DNA of 64,000 nt from JAJFUB01 sp964622325 (GTDB taxonomy: Bacteria; Armatimonadota; Zipacnadia; Zipacnadales; UBA11051). The DNA is taken from the NCBI GenBank assembly GCA_964622325.1, contig CAZUOJ010000009.1, positions 4,090-68,089 of the forward strand. The letters run 5' to 3'. Both the position numbers and the translations under genes were made by a program. Below are positions 1 through 9,262 of the stretch, piece by piece; the first letter of the stretch is position 1, and each line of letters opens with the position of its first letter. A model generated the notes under the pieces. It worked only from the letters and a program-made list of their open reading frames with translations, ran no database searches and was not told where the DNA came from.

Positions 1-1149
1 AGGGATGAACACAGGCATGCCCGTCTCAATGCTTTCTTCGCCGGCAGCAGCCACAGCAGTGGCATCCCGCGCCGCTTGAATGTCTGTCAAAGGCGCGGCG
101 CCTGTCAAAATACAATCCAAAAAGCTCTCCATCAGCAAGCGATCGCCGCCGCCATGGCCTCCAGGCCCGGGCTGCGGCCGCCATTCGTCAATATGATCCG
201 TCTTGCGATATGTGCAGCGGATGAGGAAATGGCCTTCATTGTTGTAAAAGGCATACATCTTGCCTTCAGTGCCAAAGAAAGTGAATTCACGCGTATATTC
301 GGGCGTGAAATGACATTCGGCATAATGGCCGCGATGGCCGTTCTCATAATCGATGAGGAGCATAGAATTGTCGTTCACATCACATTCCTGAGCAAACACA
401 CACAAATCCTCTGTCTCAATTACAGTCCCATAATCCATCACAAAATGCTCATGATTGATGAAATATTCGCAACGCGTGTCACAATCGCGGCAGCGTTTGT
501 CATCGGGCTCCCTTTTGCCGTAGAAATTCAGTCCGCCGCTGCCATAGACTTTTACAGGTCGGCCGCCCATGAACCAATTCAGCAAATCTATCGTATGCAC
601 GCCCTTTTGTAACAGCAGACTGCGGACGAATTCCTTGCGGCGCATTTTGTTGTGATAAAAATATTGTCCGCCCACTGAGACATTATCCAGCGCCTGGCCC
701 ATGATGATTTCCCCAATAATCCCCTGATCCACAAGCTCGCGCATGCGGGAGAACAAGGAGCAATAGCGCAGCTCCAGGCCAATCATAAACAGACATCCCG
801 ATTGCTTCCAGGCGCGAATGATGTCATCACAATCCGCGATGGATTGCGCCATAGGCTTCTCTAAAAGGCAATGCTTGCCGGCTTCAAACACGGCGACAGC
901 ATTTTCCCGATGGGCGTTATCGGCGGAAGCGACAACAACAGCCTCAATATCTCGGGCTTCCAGCATCTGCCGATAATCCTGATAATAGCGGACGGAAGCG
1001 CCGAATTGTTGGCGCATAAGCGCCAAAGGCTTTTCCATGGGATCGGCCACAGCCACAAGCTCCGCACGGGGATTTTGGGCAAATGCCTGGGCAAAATAGC
1101 GCCCCCGTCCGCCCAAGCCAATAACGCCAATGCGCACTTTATCTTTCAT
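1..1149 (-). CDS. Gfo/Idh/MocA-family oxidoreductase, 3' end cut by the window
   Basis: The frame is open from the ATG at 1149 to the window edge, giving 383 residues. An N-terminal Rossmann fold is shown by GLGGRG (residues 11-16), and the family EKP motif lies at 97-99, so this is an NAD(P)-dependent sugar or polyol dehydrogenase-like protein, probably cytoplasmic. Three cysteines (220, 223, 227; CxxCxxxC) form a putative metal site in the C-terminal domain. A sister gene at 14256-15398 has a similar site and a similar CHFTP.Y.R segment, so the two are paralogues. The start follows a GAGGAGG Shine-Dalgarno and overlaps the end of the upstream sulfatase-fold gene by 11 bp, suggesting translational coupling. 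The substrate cannot be told from sequence; the context suggests sugars freed from a polysaccharide. Confidence 0.88.
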   Translation of the reverse strand, partial: MKDKVRIGVIGLGGRGRYFAQAFAQNPRAELVAVADPMEKPLALMRQQFGASVRYYQDYRQMLEARDIEAVVVASADNAHRENAVAVFEAGKHCLLEKPMAQSIADCDDIIRAWKQSGCLFMIGLELRYCSLFSRMRELVDQGIIGEIIMGQALDNVSVGGQYFYHNKMRRKEFVRSLLLQKGVHTIDLLNWFMGGRPVKVYGSGGLNFYGKREPDDKRCRDCDTRCEYFINHEHFVMDYGTVIETEDLCVFAQECDVNDNSMLLIDYENGHRGHYAECHFTPEYTREFTFFGTEGKMYAFYNNEGHFLIRCTYRKTDHIDEWRPQPGPGGHGGGDRLLMESFLDCILTGAAPLTDIQAARDATAVAAAGEESIETGMPVFIP

Positions 1150-2482
1150 TGTCCTCCTCAACTTGCTTATGATTTTCGGGCTCCGCAATTTTAATTTTGC
1201 CTACGCACCGCAATGTGATATCCTGATAGCTTTGCGGATCGGGCAAGCCTGTTTCGGCGGCGCGTTTTTCCAAAAATGCTTGCATCCGCTGTTGGAAATA
1301 CGCCAGCAGTTGAGGCTCCGCCTCGGCTAAATTATGCTGCTCTTGGGGATCCGCCTGCAAATCATACAATTCAAACGGCGGCCGCTTATGAAGCTCATCA
1401 TAAAGCGATTCAATGTATTTATAACGGGGCGTGCGAAAGCCGCGTTTTTTCATCCAGGCACATTCTGTAATGTAAAAGCCGCCTTCCCGTTCATCTTCTG
1501 GCGGCAGAGGCTGAAGCAGGCTGCGTCCCTGCATATGTTCCTCTTCCGCAAGATCCCGGCGTCCAATCAGCTCCAGGATTGTGGGCGCTAAATCCATATG
1601 GCTTGTGAGCTCATCCCGCACACAGCCGCCCTGAAAGTATTCGGGATGCCACATTATGAGAGGCACATGCAAATTCGTCTCATAAAGGCCATGATGATCA
1701 AAATACATCTGATGTTCGTCCAGCTCTTCTCCATGATCGGCTGTAATGATCATCAATGTGTCTTCATTGGCTCTGCTATAGGCTAAAAAGGAGAAAATAT
1801 GCTGCAGCGCCGTATCCACATAAGCAATCTCAGCATCATATTGAGCTTTGGGAAATTCTATGTCTGTGAGGCCCGGCATCCATTCCTGAAAATAATACAT
1901 AAATGCCGGATAATTATGCATCATCTCGTAGGCGCTGCTGTGTGCGGGGCTCTTTTCATCTCCAGAATAAAACATCCGATCAAAAGGCGGAGGCGGCAAA
2001 TATGGCGTATGCGGATCCCAATAATGCAAAAAACACAGCCAGGGCTTATCTTGCTCCATACAATTCTTAAGAACACGTTGGGCTGTGGCATTAACGGCTT
2101 CAGCTTTGCGCCAGGGCTTTGTCGGCTCCTGTTCCCATTGATAGCCCTCATACAAATCAAAGCCACGCTGGAACCAGCGCCCCAGATTATCCGCCGCTGC
2201 TGTAAAATAGCCTGCCTTTTGCAATATTTCCGGCAATGTGCGAATTGTATCGGATAGCTCGATTTTGCCGCCCTGTGCGACTATCTGATGGGCAAAAGCG
2301 TCCCGGCCTGTGAAAATTGTTGTATATCCTGGATGCGTGGGGATATGCGGCGAGATATGCTGGGCAAATCGCACGCCGCGTGCCGCTAGGGCGTCAATAT
2401 GGGGGCTTGTAAGCCGAAAATGGCCATAACAGCTCAGATGATCCGCACGCAATGTGTCAATGGCAATTAACAAAATGTTCAT
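1139..2482 (-). CDS. Sulfatase-fold (alkaline phosphatase superfamily) hydrolase with Thr at the nucleophile site
   Basis: 447 residues from the ATG at 2482, which has a GAGGG box 5 nt upstream; a TTG at 2494 is possible but less likely. The start IAIDTLRADHLSCYG (metal Asp9), the later TADHGEE motif and overall length fit the sulfatase family. The formylglycine signature C/S-x-P-x-R is replaced by THPGY (residues 49-53) followed by TTIFTG. The modifiable Cys/Ser is therefore Thr49 and the Arg is Tyr. Thr nucleophiles are known in related phosphodiesterases and phosphoethanolamine transferases, so this may hydrolyse a phosphoester or be a sulfatase that does not need formylglycine. There is no signal peptide, so a cytoplasmic location is likely. 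It is coupled to the downstream oxidoreductase gene by an 11-bp overlap. Confidence 0.85.
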   Translation of the reverse strand: MNILLIAIDTLRADHLSCYGHFRLTSPHIDALAARGVRFAQHISPHIPTHPGYTTIFTGRDAFAHQIVAQGGKIELSDTIRTLPEILQKAGYFTAAADNLGRWFQRGFDLYEGYQWEQEPTKPWRKAEAVNATAQRVLKNCMEQDKPWLCFLHYWDPHTPYLPPPPFDRMFYSGDEKSPAHSSAYEMMHNYPAFMYYFQEWMPGLTDIEFPKAQYDAEIAYVDTALQHIFSFLAYSRANEDTLMIITADHGEELDEHQMYFDHHGLYETNLHVPLIMWHPEYFQGGCVRDELTSHMDLAPTILELIGRRDLAEEEHMQGRSLLQPLPPEDEREGGFYITECAWMKKRGFRTPRYKYIESLYDELHKRPPFELYDLQADPQEQHNLAEAEPQLLAYFQQRMQAFLEKRAAETGLPDPQSYQDITLRCVGKIKIAEPENHKQVEEDNER

Positions 2483-2689
2483 CGCATCCCTCAAAACAGC
2501 AAATCAACGCCCAAAAATATTTTTGGCGTTTTCTCTCTTATCATCCCTTTGCAAGAAAAAGCTTGATCTTGATAGCGGAACTAACCGAAAAATTATTTTT
2601 CCAATCTTTAAAGCAACAAATTTTCTATAGGCTCTTTTCTATTGTGTGGCGTTTTATTGCCGCGACAATGTGCCGTGTGCTTTTTTTAT

Positions 2690-4780
2690 TTAGCGGGGCA
2701 CAAGAATAAAAACAGGATCCCATGTACACACAAGGCTGCCCTTATGGCGAATTGGGCGGCCAAACATATCAAAAACATTTGCTGCTTTGTGGATTTGTAG
2801 CCATTGTTTTTGGGAAGGCTCGCTCATCCACGCCACAATAAGCCGATTACGAGGCCCCGCAAATGTCAGACGCCATTCCCCTGTGGGAAGGCTTACGCTT
2901 TCAATAAGCTTGCGTACATGAAGCATGCGAATAAGATGAGCATAAGCCACATAGGCTGGCTTGGGCGCCCACGCAAATTCGTCATGATGCACAAGCCCAA
3001 AATTGTGCTCATTGTAGTGCAAATTCAGCCCGTCATCTTTGAAGTCGTACCAGCATATAAGGCGAGCGCCCTGCGCCAGCGATATAAGCATCATTCGCAC
3101 AAGACAACGCGCCTGATGGAGCCAACTGCTGCCCCGTCCATCTAGCTGTGTAGGCCAGCCAATTTCTGTAATCCACAAAGGCAGACTCTTGCCCGCCGCA
3201 GCTTCTGCCTGGGCTTGCGCTAAAGCTAAATGCTGACGGAAATTTTCTCCTGGCAAGCCCGGATACATATAGGGATGTATGGAAAATCCATCCATGGCGG
3301 CTCCCGCGCCTCCGGCCATCATCTCGGAAAAGGCGCGGCCATCCCCCTCCCCGCCTATGCCAATTATTGTCACATCTCGTCGAACATTCCGCAGGGCCTG
3401 CGCCGCGGCTAAAAACAGCGGCGCATAATCGGCTGCTTTTCCTGGATGGCCCATTCCGCAGCCCCCACACCATTCATTCCATATTTCAAAATAACGAATC
3501 CTCGGCAATTCACGCGCGATTGTTGCCGCATATCGTGCAAAGCCCGCGCGTGCTTCTGGAGATGTCGGAAAATCCCCTCCATCGTAAAATTTATTGGCAT
3601 AATCCAGAATGATGAACGGCTCCAGGCCCAGACGAAAGGCATCTGCCACATAGCGGCGGAATTTTTCCCCAATGTTAATCTGGCCTTTTTCCTGTTCCAC
3701 GCTGCTCCAATAGATTTCATCCCGAATGAATTTAATCCCTGCCCTGGCAATAAGAGGCATAACAGTTTGGGGCCAGCTTTGTCCAAAATGTGTCGAAACG
3801 CCAAAAGGGCTGACGTCTGTTTGCTTATACGGTTGCGGCAGCACGGCAAAACGAAAATCTGCCCATGGCGCATCTAAATCATTTTCTCGCCCTGCCAGCC
3901 GAATACGCAAATCATATGCGCCAGTCTCGGCCAGCTTGAAATGAAAATTTGCAGGCCCTGGATATTGAAGGGCCAGATGTTGTGTTTGGACAATTTTTCC
4001 AAAAGGATCGACAAGCGTAGCAGAAATTCGCACAGGCGTTGTTGTATTTTCGTTCCCTTTCGATGGCGCAAGACTAACAGCGAGGCGAATAGGCTGATTC
4101 GGCTCGTACACAAGAAATTCTTGTTGAGGAGGCACAAACAGTTTAAAGCCATGCGGCTGCAGACGCTCAGGCTTTAACTTATATGCCGCAAAATCAGCAA
4201 TCACGAATTCGCCCTGGGCCTTAAAGCCACGGCCCAATTTGTCAAACACAAAAGAGGCTAAGCGACAGGGCCGATCCATTTTTCCATTATTGTCCCCTCC
4301 CCAATGTCCGGCGGGAGCCTCCAAATTCGCAATGCCCAAAATCCATTCGCCTGGCTGCAAATTACGCAAATCATATTGAAAACATTCGCCTTTTGCATCA
4401 ACAATACGTATGCGCGCCGGCAGAGGATGTGCCCCGCCCCTCATCCATAACCCCACAGCCGTTACATTATCCGGAATCGACACATTTCCAGCCACATCCA
4501 CATATTCCAGCCCTTCTTTGCCCCCAAATTCGTATTGCACACGCAAAGCTTTTTCATCGGGATGACGGCCCTCGCTGGGATGCACGAGCGCGTGGGCACT
4601 CTGCCCATGTTGTGCCCCCTGCCAGCGGCCCGGCTGGCTAAAATCCTCTAAAGAGGCCACCCGCTCGTAAAAAAAGCTTACATCCTGTCTTGTTGGAGGC
4701 GGCTTTATCTCTTTCCATTCTTGGGCCCAGGCTGTGATCCCTGAAGTACATAATAAAGCGAAAAGCAGACAACGCTCCAT
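2690..4780 (-). CDS. Secreted clan GH-A glycoside hydrolase (GH39/GH5-like)
   Basis: 696 residues with a short signal peptide (hydrophobic LLFALLCTSGITAWA, cleavage near residue 20). Residues about 25-320 look like beta-sandwich, carbohydrate-binding-type regions. Residues about 325-620 form a TIM barrel with the clan GH-A signatures EIWNEW (acid/base Glu436) and WITEIGWPT (nucleophile Glu539). This arrangement fits a retaining beta-glycosidase; GH39 and GH5-like families are closest in memory but the exact family is not assigned. The start has GGAG six nt upstream. It lies among other polysaccharide-active genes on the same strand and probably acts in the periplasm or outside the cell. Confidence 0.8.
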   Translation of the reverse strand: MERCLLFALLCTSGITAWAQEWKEIKPPPTRQDVSFFYERVASLEDFSQPGRWQGAQHGQSAHALVHPSEGRHPDEKALRVQYEFGGKEGLEYVDVAGNVSIPDNVTAVGLWMRGGAHPLPARIRIVDAKGECFQYDLRNLQPGEWILGIANLEAPAGHWGGDNNGKMDRPCRLASFVFDKLGRGFKAQGEFVIADFAAYKLKPERLQPHGFKLFVPPQQEFLVYEPNQPIRLAVSLAPSKGNENTTTPVRISATLVDPFGKIVQTQHLALQYPGPANFHFKLAETGAYDLRIRLAGRENDLDAPWADFRFAVLPQPYKQTDVSPFGVSTHFGQSWPQTVMPLIARAGIKFIRDEIYWSSVEQEKGQINIGEKFRRYVADAFRLGLEPFIILDYANKFYDGGDFPTSPEARAGFARYAATIARELPRIRYFEIWNEWCGGCGMGHPGKAADYAPLFLAAAQALRNVRRDVTIIGIGGEGDGRAFSEMMAGGAGAAMDGFSIHPYMYPGLPGENFRQHLALAQAQAEAAAGKSLPLWITEIGWPTQLDGRGSSWLHQARCLVRMMLISLAQGARLICWYDFKDDGLNLHYNEHNFGLVHHDEFAWAPKPAYVAYAHLIRMLHVRKLIESVSLPTGEWRLTFAGPRNRLIVAWMSEPSQKQWLQIHKAANVFDMFGRPIRHKGSLVCTWDPVFILVPR

Positions 4781-4868
4781 GTCGTTCTCCTGTTTGGCAA
4801 TATAAAAATCTCATCTGGCATTGAAAGATTCAGGAACGATGAGTCTTTTCCCCGATAGATTGATATGC

Positions 4869-7844
4869 CTAAGGCAATTGAACAAGGCCTGCTCGTTCCA
4901 CACGAAACAGCTCGGCTCCTGTGCCACGCCACGCAACCCATAAATCGGCCTTATGATATCTCAAGCCAATATTCAGGCGTAAACGCTTGATTTTGGCTGC
5001 ATAAGAGCCGAACACAGCCAATGGCAAACGCCATTCTGCTGTCCATTCTCCTTTGCCAATTTTGGCCGCATAGCGTGTTTGATTTTGCAAAATAGCGCGA
5101 TGTTTTTGATTGGCTCCTCCTTCTACGGGGACAAGATAAAATTCTCCATTCGCGCCGCCCCACAGGACAAATATGGGCGAAGACACAGCGGGATCGCCGC
5201 TTTGAAACGCCAGTTCCATCCCATCGCTGGCATACGGGCTTGCGGATAATGTGAGCTGATATTGGGGCAAAATTGTCGCCCGCACTGCTAAATATAGATA
5301 TTTCCCATCCCAGGCCGCAAGCGCTTTTCCCTGAGGCTTTTCCACAGGAAAGCCTTCCGGATCTTGTTGTAATGTGATAATGCGCTTTGTATCCTTCCAG
5401 GGCCAATCGCTGACATCCCCATCAAATTTTATGGGCTTTGCTAATTTTGCGGCTGTTATAATTGCGGGCGGCGAGACAGGCGTTTGCCGCAAAACTGCTG
5501 TAATTTTTTGCGGCGTTTCTGCCTTTTGTACAGGCTGCTCTGCACAATGGATAAAGATATTCCCTTGTGCTTGGCACGCTTCCCACAGGCCTTTGGCATT
5601 TTCGCCCACAGGATGAGCGCATCGATCAAAAATGTTATTTTGCACATATAAGGCTATCGGCTTGCCAAAACGATCGGGATACAAAGACAAGGCCACGCTT
5701 TCTTTGTCCTCAAAGCCACTGAAATGATTGTTCAGGATATGAAACGCTCCTTTGAGAATAACAGCTTCCTTCACGCGAGCGGCGCCGCACGAAATGATAT
5801 TAGCCGCGAAACGAGATGTGGGGCTGCCGTAGCCATCCAGCACGACAGGCTGCAGACAGTCCGTAATTGTATTGTGGCTCATATCCCAATTAACGCCTGC
5901 CCGGGGATACACTTCAAAGATATCGCCTGGCTTAATTTCCAGCGGCTTTTCAAGATGGAATTGGCATGTTTCCGGATCAAACTCACGAATTAAGCCTTGC
6001 CCCAGGATCGTATTGCCGCGCCAAAAAACAATCCCCCAGCCCTGATAGCGATGTGATTGGCGTCGTTCCAGCGGAATTGTCCCCATTGCTGTAAAAGATG
6101 TGGGGCTGATGATTTCCACAACGCGCGCAGAAGCACGCCGCACTGCCAAGCCCAGGCCACAATTGCGGATGAGATTATGTTGCACATGAATATTCACAGC
6201 CGGCTCACGCAATTCAATAGCCGTTACATTGGGATCCACGGCTTTGCGCACATAAATTTGATTGTCGTTGGCCATGACATGAGAGCCGCTGATGAGCAGC
6301 ACTGTGCGTTTCTTTGATTCGCCGCTAATGTCTGTCATATCAAAAATATTGCCCGAAATTGTGGCGATGCCCGCTGTCAGATCACGAGGGCTATTAACGC
6401 CGCTGATGTCAATAGCCGAGGAATTAAAATTAACAAACAAATTGTCTCGGATAACAATTTGCGAGGCGCCGGCCGCGGCGCGAATGGCGGCGCCTCCATA
6501 GCATACATTGCTCTCAAACACATTATCCGCGATAATATGCTGGCCGGAGCCTAATTGCTCAAATTGTTCGGCGCGACTGCGAATATTGCCCATCGCGACA
6601 GTGCCCGCATTGCGCACATAATTGCCTATAAAACGCACAAAACGCGAGGCCCCCTCCCAGGCGCAGCCGCCCACATCCACAATGCGGCAATATAAAACGC
6701 TTGTGTTTTCGGCCATATCATTATTGTTGAAAGCATTACGAGCGCAATCTGTTACAGAACAGCGCAAATATGTGATGGCTTTTGTGTATTGCGCCGGCTC
6801 GGGCCTGTTCCATTGCCGGGAGCGGCCTGCGGAATAGAAGCATTCGCCGCTCATTCGGCTGGCGTGACAATTCTCTACAAGCACACGCTCTGTATTGGCA
6901 ATTGTCACGGCATGGGATGATTTCAAATAAAAGCCCCATACGCCGCCGGCGCCTAAAAGGGCCAAATGGCCAGCCTGATCCCTCTCCGCAAAGCCCATAT
7001 TGCCCAGCATACGAAAATTGCGAATTGTCACTTCTACGCCATCTCGCACATTTATACAGGCCCCTTCTCCTTCGCTGATGTCCAGCACTGTGTCCACGCC
7101 ATTGAGCCCCTCCAGCACAAGGCCCGCGGCGTTTTGGACTAGCAAGGGGCGCGCCAGCATATAATGTCCGGGCGGGAAAAAGACATTCCGCTTTTCTTTG
7201 ATAGCTTGATTAATGGCATTTTGCAGCGCTTCCGTATCATTATGCCGCACAACAGCATCCGGGGCGGAGCGCGTCGGGGCGTCGCGCACAATAAGCTTAT
7301 TGCCCTCAATTTTCTCGATGACTGTCAGCAATTGATCGCGGACGCTGAATGTCACCGCATAGCCTTTTTCCCAATCTAATTTTCCGAATTTGATTTCCGT
7401 CCCGCCGTTTAAGGGCTGCCAATCGTATGTGATGGGCACTTTTGTTTGCTTCCATGTTCGGCCCAAATCATCGCTCCAGCGGAATGTAGGCGGATTGGCG
7501 CCATCGATGTCGAGAACATAAACTGTCCAGCTGCCTAACGAGCCGTCATAGCCTCGAATCTGAACAATGTCTCCTAAGGGCTTGCTGGCAGCGTATTGTT
7601 CTTTAGGCCCCCATAATGTCCCCTTGCTAATTTTGATGTCGGCGCGGGATATCATTACGCCTTGTCCCGGCTTAAAATCTCCCACATTTTCCACGATGAT
7701 TTCTTTTGAGCCCGCTGTCAGCTTAGCTTTCGTTTGAAATGTGGAGCCTGTGGCGCCCCAATCGCGAACATTTATCCAGCTTTCCTGCGGCTGTGCCAGC
7801 ACTGCAGATGCTGCCCAAAGGCACAACAAGAGAAACTTTGTCAT
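4869..7844 (-). CDS. Secreted right-handed beta-helix protein (pectate-lyase-3-like) with C-terminal CBM9-like domain
   Basis: 991 residues from the ATG at 7844, which lies 9 nt after AAGGAG; an ATG at 7850 is only 3 nt from it. The signal peptide is MTKFLLLCLWAASAVLA. The mature N-terminus INVRDWGATG is the usual opening of pectate-lyase-3/GH28-like beta-helices. Residues about 230-790 contain many short repeats of the form I..N.F..., typical of parallel beta-helix rungs. The last about 170 residues (FDGDVSDWPW, YLYLAVR, DGMELAF) resemble a CBM9-like or DOMON-type carbohydrate-binding sandwich. It is probably a polysaccharide lyase or hydrolase acting outside the cytoplasm. No catalytic residues can be assigned by eye. 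Confidence 0.78.
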   Translation of the reverse strand: MTKFLLLCLWAASAVLAQPQESWINVRDWGATGSTFQTKAKLTAGSKEIIVENVGDFKPGQGVMISRADIKISKGTLWGPKEQYAASKPLGDIVQIRGYDGSLGSWTVYVLDIDGANPPTFRWSDDLGRTWKQTKVPITYDWQPLNGGTEIKFGKLDWEKGYAVTFSVRDQLLTVIEKIEGNKLIVRDAPTRSAPDAVVRHNDTEALQNAINQAIKEKRNVFFPPGHYMLARPLLVQNAAGLVLEGLNGVDTVLDISEGEGACINVRDGVEVTIRNFRMLGNMGFAERDQAGHLALLGAGGVWGFYLKSSHAVTIANTERVLVENCHASRMSGECFYSAGRSRQWNRPEPAQYTKAITYLRCSVTDCARNAFNNNDMAENTSVLYCRIVDVGGCAWEGASRFVRFIGNYVRNAGTVAMGNIRSRAEQFEQLGSGQHIIADNVFESNVCYGGAAIRAAAGASQIVIRDNLFVNFNSSAIDISGVNSPRDLTAGIATISGNIFDMTDISGESKKRTVLLISGSHVMANDNQIYVRKAVDPNVTAIELREPAVNIHVQHNLIRNCGLGLAVRRASARVVEIISPTSFTAMGTIPLERRQSHRYQGWGIVFWRGNTILGQGLIREFDPETCQFHLEKPLEIKPGDIFEVYPRAGVNWDMSHNTITDCLQPVVLDGYGSPTSRFAANIISCGAARVKEAVILKGAFHILNNHFSGFEDKESVALSLYPDRFGKPIALYVQNNIFDRCAHPVGENAKGLWEACQAQGNIFIHCAEQPVQKAETPQKITAVLRQTPVSPPAIITAAKLAKPIKFDGDVSDWPWKDTKRIITLQQDPEGFPVEKPQGKALAAWDGKYLYLAVRATILPQYQLTLSASPYASDGMELAFQSGDPAVSSPIFVLWGGANGEFYLVPVEGGANQKHRAILQNQTRYAAKIGKGEWTAEWRLPLAVFGSYAAKIKRLRLNIGLRYHKADLWVAWRGTGAELFRVERAGLVQLP

Positions 7845-7997
7845 TTCCATTTTCTCCTTCTCAAAGCAAACGAAATTAAAACAGGCCAAAGATTGTAAGC
7901 TTCTGTGTCGCGCGGGGCGAATTTGCCCCCACTTTTTTGAAAAAAACAGCACATCCCTCTCTGTATGTATTAGGGATAAAAAATTAGCTCTGCACTT

Positions 7998-9215
7998 CTA
8001 ATATTCCAGCTTCACAATCAGCACTTCATTCGCCATTTCATTAACAGGCAAGCGTTTAAGTCGCAAACACGCTTGTTGTGTCGCATGTTCGCTGGGGAGC
8101 ACATCCACGGAAAATTCCACTGATCGGCCGTCATTGAGCAAAATTGCTTTTCGGGGCACCGCGTTTATGGGCTTGAGCTTCACTGCGTCACAAACAGGCG
8201 GCTGATATAAATGGACATAGAGCGTTTTTCCTCTTCGTGTGAGCAGCACGGAACGATTTTCTGTCCAATGCGAACAGGGCTCTACATCCCATAAGGCTTC
8301 TCGGACACGCCCAAGCCAGCGGCCGAGGCGTCGCAGAATTTCCTGCTGAACGGGCGCAATTTCGCCCTCGGCTGTGGGGCCCACATTGAGCAAATAATTT
8401 GCCCCGCGCGCCAAATAACGATCTATGCTGCTCATCAAATAACGATCTGAATAATAATCCTCCTCCTCCCGCCAGCCCCAGCTTTCCACGCCCACAGATT
8501 GACATGCCTCTGTTGGCGTTTCGAAAGCCAGCAGCTTTTCGCCTTCGGGATCATAATCCCGCTCCGGCGTCCCGAAATCCCCCTCATCATAGCCCCGATT
8601 GTTAATAATAATCCCGGGCTGCAATTCTCGTATCATCTGATTGAGGCTGGGATCGTAATACTGAGGCACATTCATATCCCACCAGAAGCCATGAATCTGG
8701 CCATATTGTGTACACAGCTCCCGCACCTGTCCTCGAACAAAATCCAGATAAAGCTCCAGATTTGGCTCATCGCCGGGCTGAGGCGGCAGCTCATGATGTC
8801 GCCCCTCGTTCGGATAATGCGGATGATGCCAGTCGGCACAGGAATAATACAAACATAAGGGAAATCGTCTCTTATGGCATGCTTCTGCCAGCAGACCCAA
8901 AATATCTCGTCCATAGGGCGTATTCATTGTATTGAAATCTGTGAGCTTCGTGTCCCACATACAAAAGCCATCATGATGCTTAGTTGTGAAGCACAGATAT
9001 TCCATCCCCGCTTCTTCGGCCAGATCCAGCCAGGCCTCGGGATTGAATTTCACAGGATTCCAGCGCGCCGCCCATTGTTCATATTCCGCGCGCGTAAGGC
9101 GTTTGCGCCATTGATGCTGCTCATGCCAGCCTCCTAAGGCGTACAGCCCCCAATGCACAAACATCCCGTAGCGGCGCTCAAAAAACCAGTCACGCCCATC
9201 TCCGAAGCGCTTCAT
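7998..9215 (-). CDS. Alpha-L-fucosidase, GH29 family
   Basis: 405 residues. The GH29 hallmarks are present: RYGMFVHWGLY near the N-terminus, CFTTKHHDGFCMWD (residues 75-88), and GFWWDM with the nucleophile Asp180, followed by IINNRG. The protein consists of the catalytic barrel and lacks the C-terminal beta-sandwich of longer fucosidases. It also lacks a signal peptide, so it probably acts on imported oligosaccharides in the cytoplasm. The start follows GAGGG. It sits between the beta-helix protein and a large secreted protein on the same strand, consistent with use of a fucose-containing glycan. Other GH29 substrates such as alpha-L-galactosides are possible. Confidence 0.88.
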   Translation of the reverse strand: MKRFGDGRDWFFERRYGMFVHWGLYALGGWHEQHQWRKRLTRAEYEQWAARWNPVKFNPEAWLDLAEEAGMEYLCFTTKHHDGFCMWDTKLTDFNTMNTPYGRDILGLLAEACHKRRFPLCLYYSCADWHHPHYPNEGRHHELPPQPGDEPNLELYLDFVRGQVRELCTQYGQIHGFWWDMNVPQYYDPSLNQMIRELQPGIIINNRGYDEGDFGTPERDYDPEGEKLLAFETPTEACQSVGVESWGWREEEDYYSDRYLMSSIDRYLARGANYLLNVGPTAEGEIAPVQQEILRRLGRWLGRVREALWDVEPCSHWTENRSVLLTRRGKTLYVHLYQPPVCDAVKLKPINAVPRKAILLNDGRSVEFSVDVLPSEHATQQACLRLKRLPVNEMANEVLIVKLEY

Positions 9216-9262
9216 CGTTTCGCCCTCTTTGTGGATATATGTTGCTAAAATGAATCCGGCGC

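Noticed and set aside
132..1130. Several short separate minus-strand ORFs instead of one oxidoreductase gene
   Set aside because: These are other frames; the true frame is open without a stop from 1149 to the window edge and carries the Rossmann and EKP motifs.
2506..2529. Near-palindrome around AAAAATATTTTT as a terminator of the 2690-4780 gene
   Set aside because: It lies about 160 bp past the stop, has an AT-only centre, and no T-run follows on the minus strand.
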